A DNA stretch of 64,000 nt from Marinicella rhabdoformis (GTDB lineage Bacteria; Pseudomonadota; Gammaproteobacteria; Xanthomonadales; Marinicellaceae). Below the pieces are notes generated by a model. It did no database searches. It saw nothing but the letters and a program-made list of their open reading frames with translations, and was not told the origin of the DNA. Position 1 is the first letter of the stretch, and each line of letters begins with the position of its first letter. A program made the position numbers and the translations under genes. Positions 7,839 through 16,911 of this stretch are shown in pieces. The DNA lies in contig NZ_VTFS01000007.1 of assembly GCF_009671245.1 (NCBI RefSeq), forward strand, positions 1 through 64,000, read 5' to 3'.

Positions 7839-10370
7839 TCAATTATTTTTTATTTTTACAAAATAACTTTTCAATGCCAAAGCCATCTTTGGATTTTCTG
7901 TCCAGTATTGCTCAAGCCATTGTTTGTGTTTACCAGCATCTACTCGGGCAATATAGCTTAGTAGATGCCAATATATTTCAGGAAAAGGTTTGAAATCAGT
8001 ATGTTCAATGCAAGCAGCGAATTCATTGACTTTCATGCGCGCTTGTTTTGTATTCATGGACAACATGGTTTGTGCCAACTCATATCGACACCTTGTGTCA
8101 GACTCATGCTTCTCTACCACCTGCTTAAACCAGTCTTCAGCTTGAGCTATACGCCCTGCCAAAAAATTGAATTCTGCAAGATAGAGCATCAAATCGTATT
8201 GCGCTTGATGAGTTTCACTATCCAACTGGTTATGTGTGGCCAAAGTTTGTTCTGCCGTTTCTATAGCTGCACCCAAATCAGCAGCATAAAACTGCGTCAT
8301 TGCCAATGCTTCTAAAGCCCATGCCAAATCCAAAGAGGGTAAGTTACTTCGTCCTTTCACCACATCCACAGCAGCCTGCCTTTGAACCAATGACTCATCA
8401 AAACGCAACTGTTTATAAAAGAAAAATCCGTAATTGGCATGGTAAATAGAACGGAAATCAGCGTTATCTTTACCTTCGTTATCAAGGAATTCCAGGCACA
8501 AATCAAAATATTTTTGTGCCGCTTCAAAATCCCCCTGATGGGTTGAAAACACTGCTAAATCACTGTAAATATCAACTTTCTCTACTTCAGTTTTGTTCAG
8601 TTTATTCATCAATGCCAAAGCTGATAATGCTGCATCCTTAGCTTCTTCAGCTCGCTTCAAATTCATCAAAGAACTGAATTTACTGGTCGATATCCGCAAT
8701 CGCAATTCTTCGTCATTTACTGTGGTGTTATTTTCAGCTATCTCCAACAATCTGACAGCCTCTTCATTTTTCTGTAACCTGGTAGCAGTCATAGACGTGA
8801 CCAGTAAAATTGATTGACAGGCCTCATCTGCCGCACCCAAAATGTCAACACACTCAGGATAGGCATGATCGAAATTAGACACCACAGAATCAAAATAACC
8901 TAATGAATACATACTACTTAATATTGAGTTCATCAGTGCAAAACGTTGTTCAGGCATGCCCACTAAGCCATTTTTCACTTCCTTAAATCCCTGAAGTAAC
9001 AAATCTTGGGCCGTCAATTCCGTTTGTCTATTGTTAGGGTTGGCCTTTAAGAATATATTGGTTAACAGTTCCGTCACCTGTTGCGATTCAGCCGCCTCTT
9101 CTTGTGCCACCTGTTTTTGAAACTCTGCTTCTCTGGCCAAGTTTAAAGAATAAATAGTGGCATAAATCAGCAACAATGAAGCAACTGTCGACACTGTAAA
9201 TACCGCCTTGTGTCTTTGCACCATTTTTTTAAATAGGTACCATGCTGAAGGTCTTCTCGCCATGATGGGTCGGTTATACAGAAAATGCCGAATGTCTTCA
9301 GCAAAAGCTTCAATACTGGGGTAACGATTTTCAGGCAATGGAGACAACGCTTTGTGCAGTATGTTTTCAATATCACCTTTCAGCCGCTCATTCGCAATGG
9401 TGGTTAACTCCGGGTACATGGCTTTGGTTTTGCCCGTTTGTTTCTTGAACTTCCGAAATTGACCTGACACTACGTTTTGGTCACGCTCTAAACCACTTTG
9501 GTATGGATAAGGGTGGTAACCGGTCAACAGCTCATAAGCCACAACGGCCAAGCTGAACACATCAGTACTGGTGGTGACTTGTTCGCCTTTGATTTGCTCT
9601 GGGCTGGCATAACTACGCGTCATGACTTGGGTGGCCGTTTGGGTTAGCTGTTCGCCCTCTGCATCTAATAATTTGGCAATACCGAAATCCAACAACTTCA
9701 CTTGGTTTTGGTCATTCACCAAAATATTATTTGGCTTTAAGTCGCGGTGGAGTACCAACTGTTGGTGCGCATAGGACACCGCTTCACATACTTGTAAAAT
9801 CAAACGCAAGCGTGCGCGCAAACCCAGTTTTCTGTCAATGCAATACTGAGCGATGTCTTTACCTTTCACATATTCCATAACCAAATATGGGCGGCCATCT
9901 GCTGCCGCACCACCATCCAATAATTGGGCAATGTGGCTGTGATTGAGTTTAGCCAAAATTTGTCGCTCATTTTCAAAGCGTTTGACCATTGACTCTTTGA
10001 CTTGGAACTGAGATATTTTGATGGCCACCTGCTTTTTATAGCTGCCATCAGCACGTTCAGCAAGATAAACATGCCCCATCCCGCCCGTACCAATGGGCTT
10101 AATCAATCGATAATTGCCCAAATGAGGCGTTTCATTCATTTGCAAACTGGCATCTTGCTCATGCCACTCTGCTGTCACTTCTTTAATATTTTCCGGCAAA
10201 GACTCATCCCCTGCATCGGCTTGTAACATACCCATCAGCAAAGTGATTTGATCAGGCAATAGCAAATTTTTTTGTTTGATGGCTTCTAACTGCTGTTGCT
10301 GTTCATCTGCGCTAAAATCAACCAATTTTTGAAACCAATCATTGACCTGTTGAAAACCCGTGTCTGACAT
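7839..10370 (-). CDS. membrane Ser/Thr protein kinase with TPR-like C-terminus
   Basis: An 843-residue protein. A PknB-type kinase domain covers about residues 85-345: glycine loop IGTGGMGHVYLA, VAIKI lysine, catalytic HRDLKPNN near 210, DFGIAK, and SPEQIKGE in the activation segment. All key residues are present, so it should be active. One transmembrane helix (about 390-412) follows. The large extracytoplasmic half is helical, with tetratricopeptide-like repeats. The start codon is 1 base after the stop of the ECF sigma gene, so the two are co-transcribed. Such sigma-kinase pairs occur in many environmental proteobacteria; the signal sensed is unknown. Confidence 0.95.
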   Translation of the reverse strand: MSDTGFQQVNDWFQKLVDFSADEQQQQLEAIKQKNLLLPDQITLLMGMLQADAGDESLPENIKEVTAEWHEQDASLQMNETPHLGNYRLIKPIGTGGMGHVYLAERADGSYKKQVAIKISQFQVKESMVKRFENERQILAKLNHSHIAQLLDGGAAADGRPYLVMEYVKGKDIAQYCIDRKLGLRARLRLILQVCEAVSYAHQQLVLHRDLKPNNILVNDQNQVKLLDFGIAKLLDAEGEQLTQTATQVMTRSYASPEQIKGEQVTTSTDVFSLAVVAYELLTGYHPYPYQSGLERDQNVVSGQFRKFKKQTGKTKAMYPELTTIANERLKGDIENILHKALSPLPENRYPSIEAFAEDIRHFLYNRPIMARRPSAWYLFKKMVQRHKAVFTVSTVASLLLIYATIYSLNLAREAEFQKQVAQEEAAESQQVTELLTNIFLKANPNNRQTELTAQDLLLQGFKEVKNGLVGMPEQRFALMNSILSSMYSLGYFDSVVSNFDHAYPECVDILGAADEACQSILLVTSMTATRLQKNEEAVRLLEIAENNTTVNDEELRLRISTSKFSSLMNLKRAEEAKDAALSALALMNKLNKTEVEKVDIYSDLAVFSTHQGDFEAAQKYFDLCLEFLDNEGKDNADFRSIYHANYGFFFYKQLRFDESLVQRQAAVDVVKGRSNLPSLDLAWALEALAMTQFYAADLGAAIETAEQTLATHNQLDSETHQAQYDLMLYLAEFNFLAGRIAQAEDWFKQVVEKHESDTRCRYELAQTMLSMNTKQARMKVNEFAACIEHTDFKPFPEIYWHLLSYIARVDAGKHKQWLEQYWTENPKMALALKSYFVKIKNN

Positions 10371-10371
10371 C

Positions 10372-10929
10372 TTAAGCCATTTGGGTTTTCAAAAAAGCGC
10401 GTGCGGTGCGCAAAGATCGCTTGATGGAGCTTTCAGAAACCTCAAAACTGTCGGCCAATTCTTTGAGGTTCAAACCACCATAAAAACGCATCACCACCAT
10501 TTTTTCTAAATTGGCATCCATCTTTGCTAAATTTTCCATGGCCGCATCCATGGCCAAGATTTGGCTTAAACCCATGTTTTCCGTGTCGGCCCCTGCATCA
10601 ATTTGCGTGATGCCCACTTGTTGTAGGCCCCCTCCATGCTTTTCTGCATTCTTCTTACGGGCATAATCAATCACCGTGTGGCGCATGATTTGTGACATCA
10701 GGGCATAGAAATGACCACGAGATTGGAAATGCAGTGATTGTTTTTCATAAATTTTGATGATGGCCTCATGAACCACGGCATTGGTGTCCAAAGTAGCATT
10801 TTGACGGCCAGAACGCAAGGCATGGCGCGCCAAATCCTTGAGCTCTTTATAAAGCTCAATCGGTACTTCTTGCAACAGCTTGGTGTTGATGATTTTAGTC
10901 AGCGTTTCTTTGGTCAAGCCATTCCCCAT
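10372..10929 (-). CDS. ECF-type RNA polymerase sigma factor
   Basis: A 185-residue sigma-70 family protein of the ECF group PF07638. The region-2 helix includes AVVHEAIIKIYE and FYALMSQIMRHTVIDYAR. The region-4 helix-turn-helix is LKELADSFEVSESSIKRSLRTARAFL at the C-terminus. These sigma factors are typically encoded next to Ser/Thr kinases rather than classical anti-sigma factors, and that is the case here (1-base gap to the kinase). It probably directs transcription of this block, but no target promoter could be defined. Confidence 0.94.
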   Translation of the reverse strand: MGNGLTKETLTKIINTKLLQEVPIELYKELKDLARHALRSGRQNATLDTNAVVHEAIIKIYEKQSLHFQSRGHFYALMSQIMRHTVIDYARKKNAEKHGGGLQQVGITQIDAGADTENMGLSQILAMDAAMENLAKMDANLEKMVVMRFYGGLNLKELADSFEVSESSIKRSLRTARAFLKTQMA

Positions 10930-10974
10930 TGGGTTGATTTACATTCAATGATTATAGCTTGAACAATCATTCAC

Positions 10975-13029
10975 TTAAAGGGTATCTGGTTTTATCAATT
11001 CATTGAATCGTTCATTGTCACGCAGTAAATCCCATTGCGGATCTAGGTACAAGTGCCAACGTTTAAATCCACCTGGTGTTTTCAATAATTGTTCCACCAT
11101 GTTCAATGCGGCATCAGTTTGCCCTGCTGTGGCTTTGATGTAAGCTGCGGACATGTGAACCAAGGAACCATCCACTGCATCTTTGTCTAATGGGAACAGT
11201 GCCATGGCTTCATTCGCCAAAGCAATGGCTTCTTCTGTCGCACCTTCCATCGCCTTCACCAAACCCAAGGTGTTTAAATCCACAGACAAATCAAAAGCAC
11301 CTTTGCTGCGATCTATCTCACCAATTAAACCTTTGGCTTTTTCTAACTTAGATTTTTTCAATTCATGGTTGCCTAGGAATTCAAAGGCCTTGGCTTGCTC
11401 AAGTGCCAACAAAGCCGGATACATGGAAAAAAAATCCTCAATTTCAGGCGTTTCAGTGGCTTTGATAACACCTTCAAAATCACGTTCCATCCACAACAGA
11501 GAAAGTGCCACGCCAACATAAATGTCACCGCTGTTGGCCGGAACGCCATCAAGAATGATTCGTGCTTTTTCTAAATCTCCATGTCCCCACACCTGCGCAT
11601 CCACCGCCATCGCGCCCAAATCGCTGTCATCAGGAAAGCGTTTTAATGCCATGGCCAATAATTCAGACACACCCTCAACATCCCTGACCAAGCCCAAAGT
11701 ATCAATTGCCGTACTGAGGTAATTGGCATCACCTGGGTCTAATTCATGGGCTTTTTTCATGCTGGCAACTGCTTGTTGCCACAGACCCAAACGCCGCTCA
11801 CTCAGACCCAAAGCCAACAATGTTTTTGCATCATTGGGTTTCAAAAGCAATGCCTGTTTCTGAAGGTCATAGGCTTTTTCATAATCAAGCATGATTCGAT
11901 AATGGTATTCACCTTCAGTCGCCAAAACATCAGCAGATCGTGGTGCCAATTTTTTCGCCTCATCCAATGCCTGTCTGACCAAATCCTGTCGCTCTTTACT
12001 GGGGTCATAACCAATCCAATACAACAAGCTGTGCACTTTGGCCAACAAAACCCACGCCTTAACAAAACTGGGATCTTCTTTAATCGCCTCTTCGATGAAA
12101 CCCTGTGCAAAAGCAAATTTTTCAGCATTGTAACCACTGGCTCGAATCGAAGCATTGGCTTGAGAAACCAGCTCCCAAGCCTTCAGACTATTGGTCGGCT
12201 GCTCATTCAGAATGGCCTGCTCATGGGGTGACAACTCACCTTTGATCGCGGTGATGATGTGTCTTGTGATTTCAGATTGGATGTCAAAAATATTGTCAAT
12301 GGTCATTGCACGCTGATAGGTTTCTGCCCAAAGGTGCTGGTCATTGCTGACATTGATTAATTGCACATTCATGCGAATTTGATCGCCAGCCCGCTGAACG
12401 CCTCCTTCTAAAATCACCGACACACCCAGCTCTTTACCTATCTGCTGGATGCTTTTATTGACCAAGCGATAAGGCATCACCGAGGTTCTTGAAATCACCT
12501 TGATGGCACTGATTTTTGCCAATTGAGTCAAAATGTCATCGTGAATGCCATCGGTAAAGAACAGGTCACCTTCTTGGTGGCTGCGGTTGGCAAAAGGCAA
12601 AACAGCAATGGAATCAAATGTTGATGCTTCAACTGTTGCCTGAATGGGCTGTGATTTATTCACCGCATGTTGTTGTGAATTCGGCTTGCCAGACTGTTGT
12701 TGCCAAATGATCAGAACAGCCAAAAACGAAACCGCAAGCAGCGTGATATAGTCCAAACGCTTGGCGGTGATGTGCGTGATGGATTCATCGCGAACCACTT
12801 CGGTTTCACGTTTGATCCCCTCTGAAGTTATTTCAAACGCCCATGAAAAAATAACGGTGGGAAGAAAACCAATCACCGTCATGGTAATGAATAACTTCAT
12901 CACCCAATCTGGCGCTTCAAAAACAGCCGTGGCAATGCTGAGCACTTGCACCAAAAGCCAAGCGACCACCAAATAAGCAACAGCAACTCGGAAAACATTG
13001 CGGCGTTTGAGTTCTGTGATTAAGCTCAT
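10975..13029 (-). CDS. TolB-like/TPR inner-membrane protein (COG5616 type)
   Basis: A 684-residue protein. The N-terminus MSLITELKRRNVFRVAVAYLV and two or three membrane helices (about residues 12-35, 42-62 and 95-110) precede a TolB-like domain (about 140-265; IAVLPFANRS, FTDGIHDDILTQLAKI, ISRTSVMPYR). About 400 residues of TPR repeats follow. This architecture is common in environmental gammaproteobacteria, sometimes attached to adenylate cyclase or winged-helix domains that are absent here. Its ATG overlaps the upstream gene's stop by 4 bases (ATGA). It ends 45 bases before the sigma gene, so all belong to one operon. Exact role unknown; a scaffold for signalling is inferred. Confidence 0.9.
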   Translation of the reverse strand: MSLITELKRRNVFRVAVAYLVVAWLLVQVLSIATAVFEAPDWVMKLFITMTVIGFLPTVIFSWAFEITSEGIKRETEVVRDESITHITAKRLDYITLLAVSFLAVLIIWQQQSGKPNSQQHAVNKSQPIQATVEASTFDSIAVLPFANRSHQEGDLFFTDGIHDDILTQLAKISAIKVISRTSVMPYRLVNKSIQQIGKELGVSVILEGGVQRAGDQIRMNVQLINVSNDQHLWAETYQRAMTIDNIFDIQSEITRHIITAIKGELSPHEQAILNEQPTNSLKAWELVSQANASIRASGYNAEKFAFAQGFIEEAIKEDPSFVKAWVLLAKVHSLLYWIGYDPSKERQDLVRQALDEAKKLAPRSADVLATEGEYHYRIMLDYEKAYDLQKQALLLKPNDAKTLLALGLSERRLGLWQQAVASMKKAHELDPGDANYLSTAIDTLGLVRDVEGVSELLAMALKRFPDDSDLGAMAVDAQVWGHGDLEKARIILDGVPANSGDIYVGVALSLLWMERDFEGVIKATETPEIEDFFSMYPALLALEQAKAFEFLGNHELKKSKLEKAKGLIGEIDRSKGAFDLSVDLNTLGLVKAMEGATEEAIALANEAMALFPLDKDAVDGSLVHMSAAYIKATAGQTDAALNMVEQLLKTPGGFKRWHLYLDPQWDLLRDNERFNELIKPDTL

Positions 13030-13781
13030 GGTAGGTGCCTTTCTATCGCTTGCAATAGCTTCATGCTTTCACTCTTGGTATTGTGGAAATTAAACACTTT
13101 GGTGTCATTGACCGCGATTTGAAACTGTAAGTTGTACAACATGTCTGGTAAAGAACGGAGTGATTGAGCCGTTTGACTGATTACCTCATCATGCACATCT
13201 AAATCACAAGTCTTTGGTAGGGCGGCAGAGAAAGAATGGGCCACTTTTAAAACCACATCACCGCATTGTGCTTTGATGGCATCTTGAATAAGCACTGGCA
13301 TATGTCCCCTGATATATTCCCTGTAAGGTGCCACTCTGGTCATAAAGGGAAGGTTGGCATTATCAACCGCAAAGTAGCCAAAGATCATGGACTTCAAACC
13401 TTCATCTTTGATCAAGTTAAATTGGCCTGTGCTGAGCATTTCATCGTATGTGGCTCGGTTTGCCCAAATGCCATTCACCTGCGATGCTTGATAGGCACCG
13501 ATGACAAATTGTTCGTCATTGACCTCATTAACGCCATTCAAAGCATCCACCGCAGTCATGGCATATTGTCTCACCACCTTTTGGTATTCAATTTCTGTAT
13601 CGAGTAATTTGATGTCATTACTGACATCTTTGTGTAATCGGCTCAACAGGACTATGGCTTGCTTTTTACCCGCGACTTCTTGGTTCCAATTCGACACTTG
13701 AATGCCGATAAAGACACCAATGACTACTATCAGAAAATCTAATAACACGGCAAACCAATTTTGGTCTTTTATGTGTTTCAT
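13026..13781 (-). CDS. DUF6090-like membrane-anchored protein
   Basis: A 251-residue protein. The start at 13781 is preferred because GGAG lies 6 bases upstream and because MKHIKDQNWFAVLLDFLIVVIGVFIGIQ is the usual start of the family; an ATG at 13799 has no such support. One transmembrane helix (about 12-30) ends in VSNWNQE, followed by a soluble helical periplasmic or cytoplasmic part. The family has no known function. It is the first gene of the minus-strand block leading to the TolB/TPR protein, sigma factor and kinase. Confidence 0.85.
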   Translation of the reverse strand: MKHIKDQNWFAVLLDFLIVVIGVFIGIQVSNWNQEVAGKKQAIVLLSRLHKDVSNDIKLLDTEIEYQKVVRQYAMTAVDALNGVNEVNDEQFVIGAYQASQVNGIWANRATYDEMLSTGQFNLIKDEGLKSMIFGYFAVDNANLPFMTRVAPYREYIRGHMPVLIQDAIKAQCGDVVLKVAHSFSAALPKTCDLDVHDEVISQTAQSLRSLPDMLYNLQFQIAVNDTKVFNFHNTKSESMKLLQAIERHLP

Positions 13782-13915
13782 AACACTCCGCAATATCATT
13801 TCAAGACATCCGCTGACGAATTTTGATGCTGGCTTTCATAACCCTTCCCCCTGATTTTCCTTATGATTTTAAAAGAAAGCCTCTGTAAAATCAATGCAAG
13901 GCAAATGCTGTGCGT

Positions 13916-14284
13916 TTATTCTGGACGTGTGAGGATAAAAGCAGAGACACAACACAAAACCGCAATTTGAACCCAAACTGACCACAGGGGCGCACCCAGT
14001 AGCCAACTCAACGGAGGCATAATTATCATCATGGAAACAGAAACTATTTTGATTTTCCTTCTGATGCGTCCATGTTCTTGCCAATCATTGATCAAAGGAC
14101 CAAAGGTTTTGTGATTCAGCAACCACTGATGCGCCTTTTCTGATGACTGCGCAAAACAAAAAGCCGCCAACAACAGAAACGGCGTGGTCGGTAACAAAGG
14201 CAAAATTACGCCAATGGCCGCCAGAACCGCCGAAAGAAACCCAAGTAATAACCACATCGTTTTTTTTAACTGAGTCATCATCAC
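13916..14284 (-). CDS. DUF454 (YbaN) membrane protein, copy 1
   Basis: A 122-residue inner-membrane protein. The DUF454 signature VILPLLPTTPFLLLAAFCFAQSS is followed by HQWLLNHKTFGPLINDW, RRKIKI, and two further helices ending TRPE. A second intact copy is at 16935-17300 and a dead third copy at 15123-15236. Family function is unknown. The exact start among three consecutive Met codons is uncertain. Confidence 0.92.
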   Translation of the reverse strand: MMMTQLKKTMWLLLGFLSAVLAAIGVILPLLPTTPFLLLAAFCFAQSSEKAHQWLLNHKTFGPLINDWQEHGRIRRKIKIVSVSMMIIMPPLSWLLGAPLWSVWVQIAVLCCVSAFILTRPE

Positions 14285-14420
14285 GATATTTTACAGCGCT
14301 CGAACCTTACCAGCCAAAACTTCAACGCTTTGCCACACTCCTTGAATAAAGCTGAGTAATTCAATTTTTGGCTTCAAAAAATAAGATGAAGTGGTAGGTA
14401 TTCAAAATCTGTTACTCAGA

Positions 14421-14981
14421 TTATCCAGTCACATTTGCGTTCAACCAGCGTTCCACCCATGGGTTCCATGCGACATCGATTGACATATTGATGCGTTCGA
14501 CAGCACTGTTATTTTCAACAGAATGCCGTTCGCTCAGCTTCAAATACCAAAGCTCACCAGGCTGCATTGGAACCACTGTCCCGTTCAAATAAAATGCCAC
14601 CAAGTCATCAGAAAAAACTGGAAGGGTCAAACGCACCACTTCACGGAGTTCGGCATCCAAAGTCGGATCAGTATGCTCCTTGAGCACGGCACCTGCTTCA
14701 AGCCGCATTAATCGGATACTGGTTATTTCTGTCTCAAAGCCTGAAAATATTTCTTGAAGGTAATGACAACCCTTGAGCATAGGTTCTGCTGCCCAGTCGT
14801 GTGTCGAAGGCTGCGCGACATTTCTGGCAAGCGGAATGGCGCTGTAATAGATATAAAATTGTTGTTGCAGAGTGGAAACCACTTCTTTTACATCGCTGCA
14901 AAGACGGTTAATATCAAATGAACGATCAAGTTTAATTCGATCAGGTAAAATGTGAGAAGTTGATGGTTCAGGTACAGTCAT
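14421..14981 (-). CDS. aspartyl/asparaginyl beta-hydroxylase-like protein
   Basis: A 186-residue protein resembling PF05118 (2-oxoglutarate/iron dioxygenase fold). LKEHTDPTLDAELREVVRL holds the metal His and the segment before it. The second His is in LSERHSVENNSAVERINMSID, with the Arg that would hold 2-oxoglutarate. The domain spans most of the protein, so it is not truncated. The target could be a protein residue or a free amino acid; nothing in the neighbourhood decides this. Confidence 0.82.
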   Translation of the reverse strand: MTVPEPSTSHILPDRIKLDRSFDINRLCSDVKEVVSTLQQQFYIYYSAIPLARNVAQPSTHDWAAEPMLKGCHYLQEIFSGFETEITSIRLMRLEAGAVLKEHTDPTLDAELREVVRLTLPVFSDDLVAFYLNGTVVPMQPGELWYLKLSERHSVENNSAVERINMSIDVAWNPWVERWLNANVTG

Positions 14982-15122
14982 AGATTCAATAATTTAGTCA
15001 ATGAAATGGCAATCGTTTTTTATTATATGCCAAAATTTGAAAAACTTTTTGAGCTGAATGAAAACATGCTCAGTTGACTTCATTATTCGTAAGAAAAGCG
15101 TTGTGCCACACCTTTATTTACA

Positions 15123-15236
15123 GCTGAAAACAGTCATCATTGCCATGGTTGATATGGCCATCATTTTGACTTTTCGCCTGAAGCATCACTGCTGTTGTCA
15201 GTCATTGAACAATTGGCCAAAGATGCAGTGATTAAG
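15123..15236 (-). pseudogene. dead fragment of a third DUF454 (YbaN) gene
   Basis: Read on the minus strand, this stretch gives LNHCIFGQLFND, stop, QQQ, stop, CFRRKVKMMAISTMAMM. It lines up with INHRLFGPLINDWQQHGKIRRKVKVVALSTMALM of the intact copy at 16935-17300. The Trp of NDW and a Gly-like position have become stop codons. Neither the signature N-terminus nor the C-terminal helices remain. Its 5' end runs into the 3' end of the neighbouring cupin gene. Confidence 0.85.
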
Positions 15237-15732
15237 CAATACACAACGATGCAATTACGCTTTTGTGCTGAGGGTATTGGGATAACAACTCATTTTTTTT
15301 AGCCAATTCAAAATCATTGAACTCAAATCCAGGCGCGACAGTACAGCCCACCAAAGCATAATTTTCATCATCAACACTGGCGGCAAACCAATCACCGGCC
15401 TTTACCACATGTTGAAAAGATTGACCTTGGCTAGGGTCATCACCCAATAACATCTTTTGATAATTTCCTGATGCATTGATGACATGAATGGTTAAAGGGC
15501 GGCCTTGATAAAAGTGCCACAGTTCATCCTGTTTGATGCGGTGAAACGCTGAAAAATTCGGTGCATTCAATAGGTAATAGATGGCAGTAGAAAAGCAATG
15601 TGCTTGATCAAAACGATCAGGCAAATGAACCGCTGAAATGTGTTCCTGACATCGATAGGTTTCTTTGTAAAATCCGCCTTCGGGGTGTGGCAACAGCCCC
15701 AACTGGTCAATCCATTTTTGATACGCTTTCAT
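15232..15732 (-). CDS. cupin protein, DUF985 family
   Basis: A 166-residue single-domain cupin. PHPEGGFYKETYR opens the domain, followed by AIYYLL, FSAFHRIKQDELWHFYQG (metal-binding-like His and Glu), VKAGDWFAA and VAPGFEFNDFELA. These are the hallmarks of PF06172. The start at 15732 is preferred over an upstream ATG at 15768 because family members begin just before the helix leading to PHPEGG. Function is unknown for most members. The stop codon overlaps the dead DUF454 fragment, so the last few residues may be recent. Confidence 0.88.
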   Translation of the reverse strand: MKAYQKWIDQLGLLPHPEGGFYKETYRCQEHISAVHLPDRFDQAHCFSTAIYYLLNAPNFSAFHRIKQDELWHFYQGRPLTIHVINASGNYQKMLLGDDPSQGQSFQHVVKAGDWFAASVDDENYALVGCTVAPGFEFNDFELAKKNELLSQYPQHKSVIASLCIA

Positions 15733-15768
15733 GGTAAAGTTAATTGTTAATAGCCAAATAAGAGTCAT

Positions 15769-15970
15769 TTATATCAAATAAGGCATACCAATAACAACTG
15801 ATCAAAAATTTGCTTGGCATTTATAAAATAAAAGAATGAAAACAGAGGGCTTGCTGAAATAGACTTATTTTATGTCCTATATTAGTTTTTAGGGTGGGTT
15901 TTGAATATAAAAAGCCAACATGTGAGTCACATGATGACTTATTATGGTTTTGCTTTCCCTTTCTGCTAAA
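15769..15970. other. intergenic, no gene seen
   Basis: A+T-rich spacer with no coding signal. It holds one short perfect palindrome, CATGTGA-G-TCACATG at 15919-15933, of the size of an operator, but with no obvious gene to regulate. Confidence 0.5.
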
Positions 15971-16075
15971 TTACTTAACCAACAACGAAATCTGCGCCAC
16001 TTAGTTGAACAGTGATTGCATGGCTTGAAGTAAAGCCAGGCGGTTAATCTTCACCTGTTCGTCACCGGCATTAAG
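15971..16075 (-). pseudogene. dead copy of the 3' end of glyS
   Basis: About 105 bases match the last 105 bases of glyS (23983-24087) at roughly 88% by eye. The translation keeps NRLALLQAMQSLFN, then a stop where glyS has Gln, then VAQISLLVK and the true stop codon. Similarity ends sharply on both sides. It is a partial duplication or the scar of a rearrangement about 8 kb from the real gene, and cannot be functional. Confidence 0.9.
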
Positions 16076-16082
16076 ACAAAGT

Positions 16083-16109
16083 GTTGGGCTTCGCGTAGCT
16101 CAGCCCAAC
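16083..16109. repeat. REP-like palindrome beside transposase remnant
   Basis: GTTGGGCT (16083-16090) and AGCCCAAC (16102-16109) are perfect inverted arms around an 11-base loop. Palindromes of this kind flank REP-associated transposase genes, and a broken one begins a few bases downstream. Confidence 0.6.
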
Positions 16110-16124
16110 CTTCCTTGTTGTATG

Positions 16125-16514
16125 GCCTATGTTGATTTGAATCCAATTCGGGCTGGAGCAAAGTTAAATTATTTAATGACGACTTTCACGAAGTGAAAAA
16201 AGCCTTTAAAAATTTAACGCCCGTGCGTGGCCAAGGCTTTGGGTGGTTCGGATTACATTTCAATTCAAAAACGTATTGAAAACAAAAATACATGGCTGTC
16301 ATCTTTTGGTAAAGGTGACAATGGTTTGCCTTATTACCTTTCTAGCTACATCGACTTGATAGATGAATCAGGGCGTTGTGTTAGAGACGATAAGCGCTGT
16401 TTTATACCCAACGATTCAGCCAGTACCATTGATCAGTTAGGAATCAGTTCAGACATGTGGCTAGAAGAATTAAGAGGTTTTAAATCTGTAGGCTTTTTTT
16501 CGTACCATCCCTGA
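16125..16514 (+). pseudogene. broken IS200-like/REP-associated transposase, C-terminal part
   Basis: The first segment reads AYVDLNPIRAG, a hallmark of Y1 (IS200-like/RAYT) transposases, then hits stops at 16194 and 16215. The same frame reopens at 16227 with GGSDYISIQKRI, LPYYLSSYIDLIDESGR, IRDDKR-like VRDDKR and IDQLGISSDMWLEEL, the family's C-terminal region. About 65 bases of foreign-looking sequence separate the two parts. The catalytic HUH and Tyr region is missing. A 95-residue ORF (16227-16514) survives but is unlikely to be a working protein. Confidence 0.85.
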
Positions 16515-16911
16515 TACTCACCCCTTCGGGGCTTGCGTGAAAATTCATTCCAGACGAATTTTTCTGCTGTTGGAACTACTGCTCAGCTTAAAGAGTTTTC
16601 TCGTAAAACGAAGAAACAATGCTCAATGGGAATGATACTGAAACCTGCCCTTGAATAGCCTCAATTTATCAATCTAGAGTTAACCAGTCAATTCTGTGAA
16701 GACCTTCCGCTCGGACAGAATCTGGCGAAACAGAAAAATAACCAATTTCTCTGAGCCAAACTAACAATTTTCCCCCAAATCTAGTAACAAAATCCAAATA
16801 TCAACCAAATGTAGGGCAGAAAAATAAGCTGAAAATTGATTTCAACTTCTCATCAAGTGTGTGTCCTTAATTGGTTTTTAATTGGTTATAAAACCAATCG
16901 CTGTGACTGTT
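16515..16911. other. non-coding stretch with hairpins
   Basis: About 400 bases without a credible gene. It contains a CCCC-TTC-GGGG hairpin at 16521-16531, an ATTCTGT/ACAGAAT hairpin at 16691-16721 and an ATTGGTTTT/AAAACCAAT hairpin at 16870-16898. It looks like decayed mobile-element sequence following the broken transposase. Confidence 0.5.

Noticed and set aside
11746-12231. 161-codon open frame antisense to the TolB/TPR gene
   Set aside because: Lies fully within a clear gene on the other strand, with no family match or start signal.
16227-16514. 95-residue ORF as a functional small gene
   Set aside because: It is the C-terminal remnant of a transposase whose upstream part is in the same frame but broken by stops.
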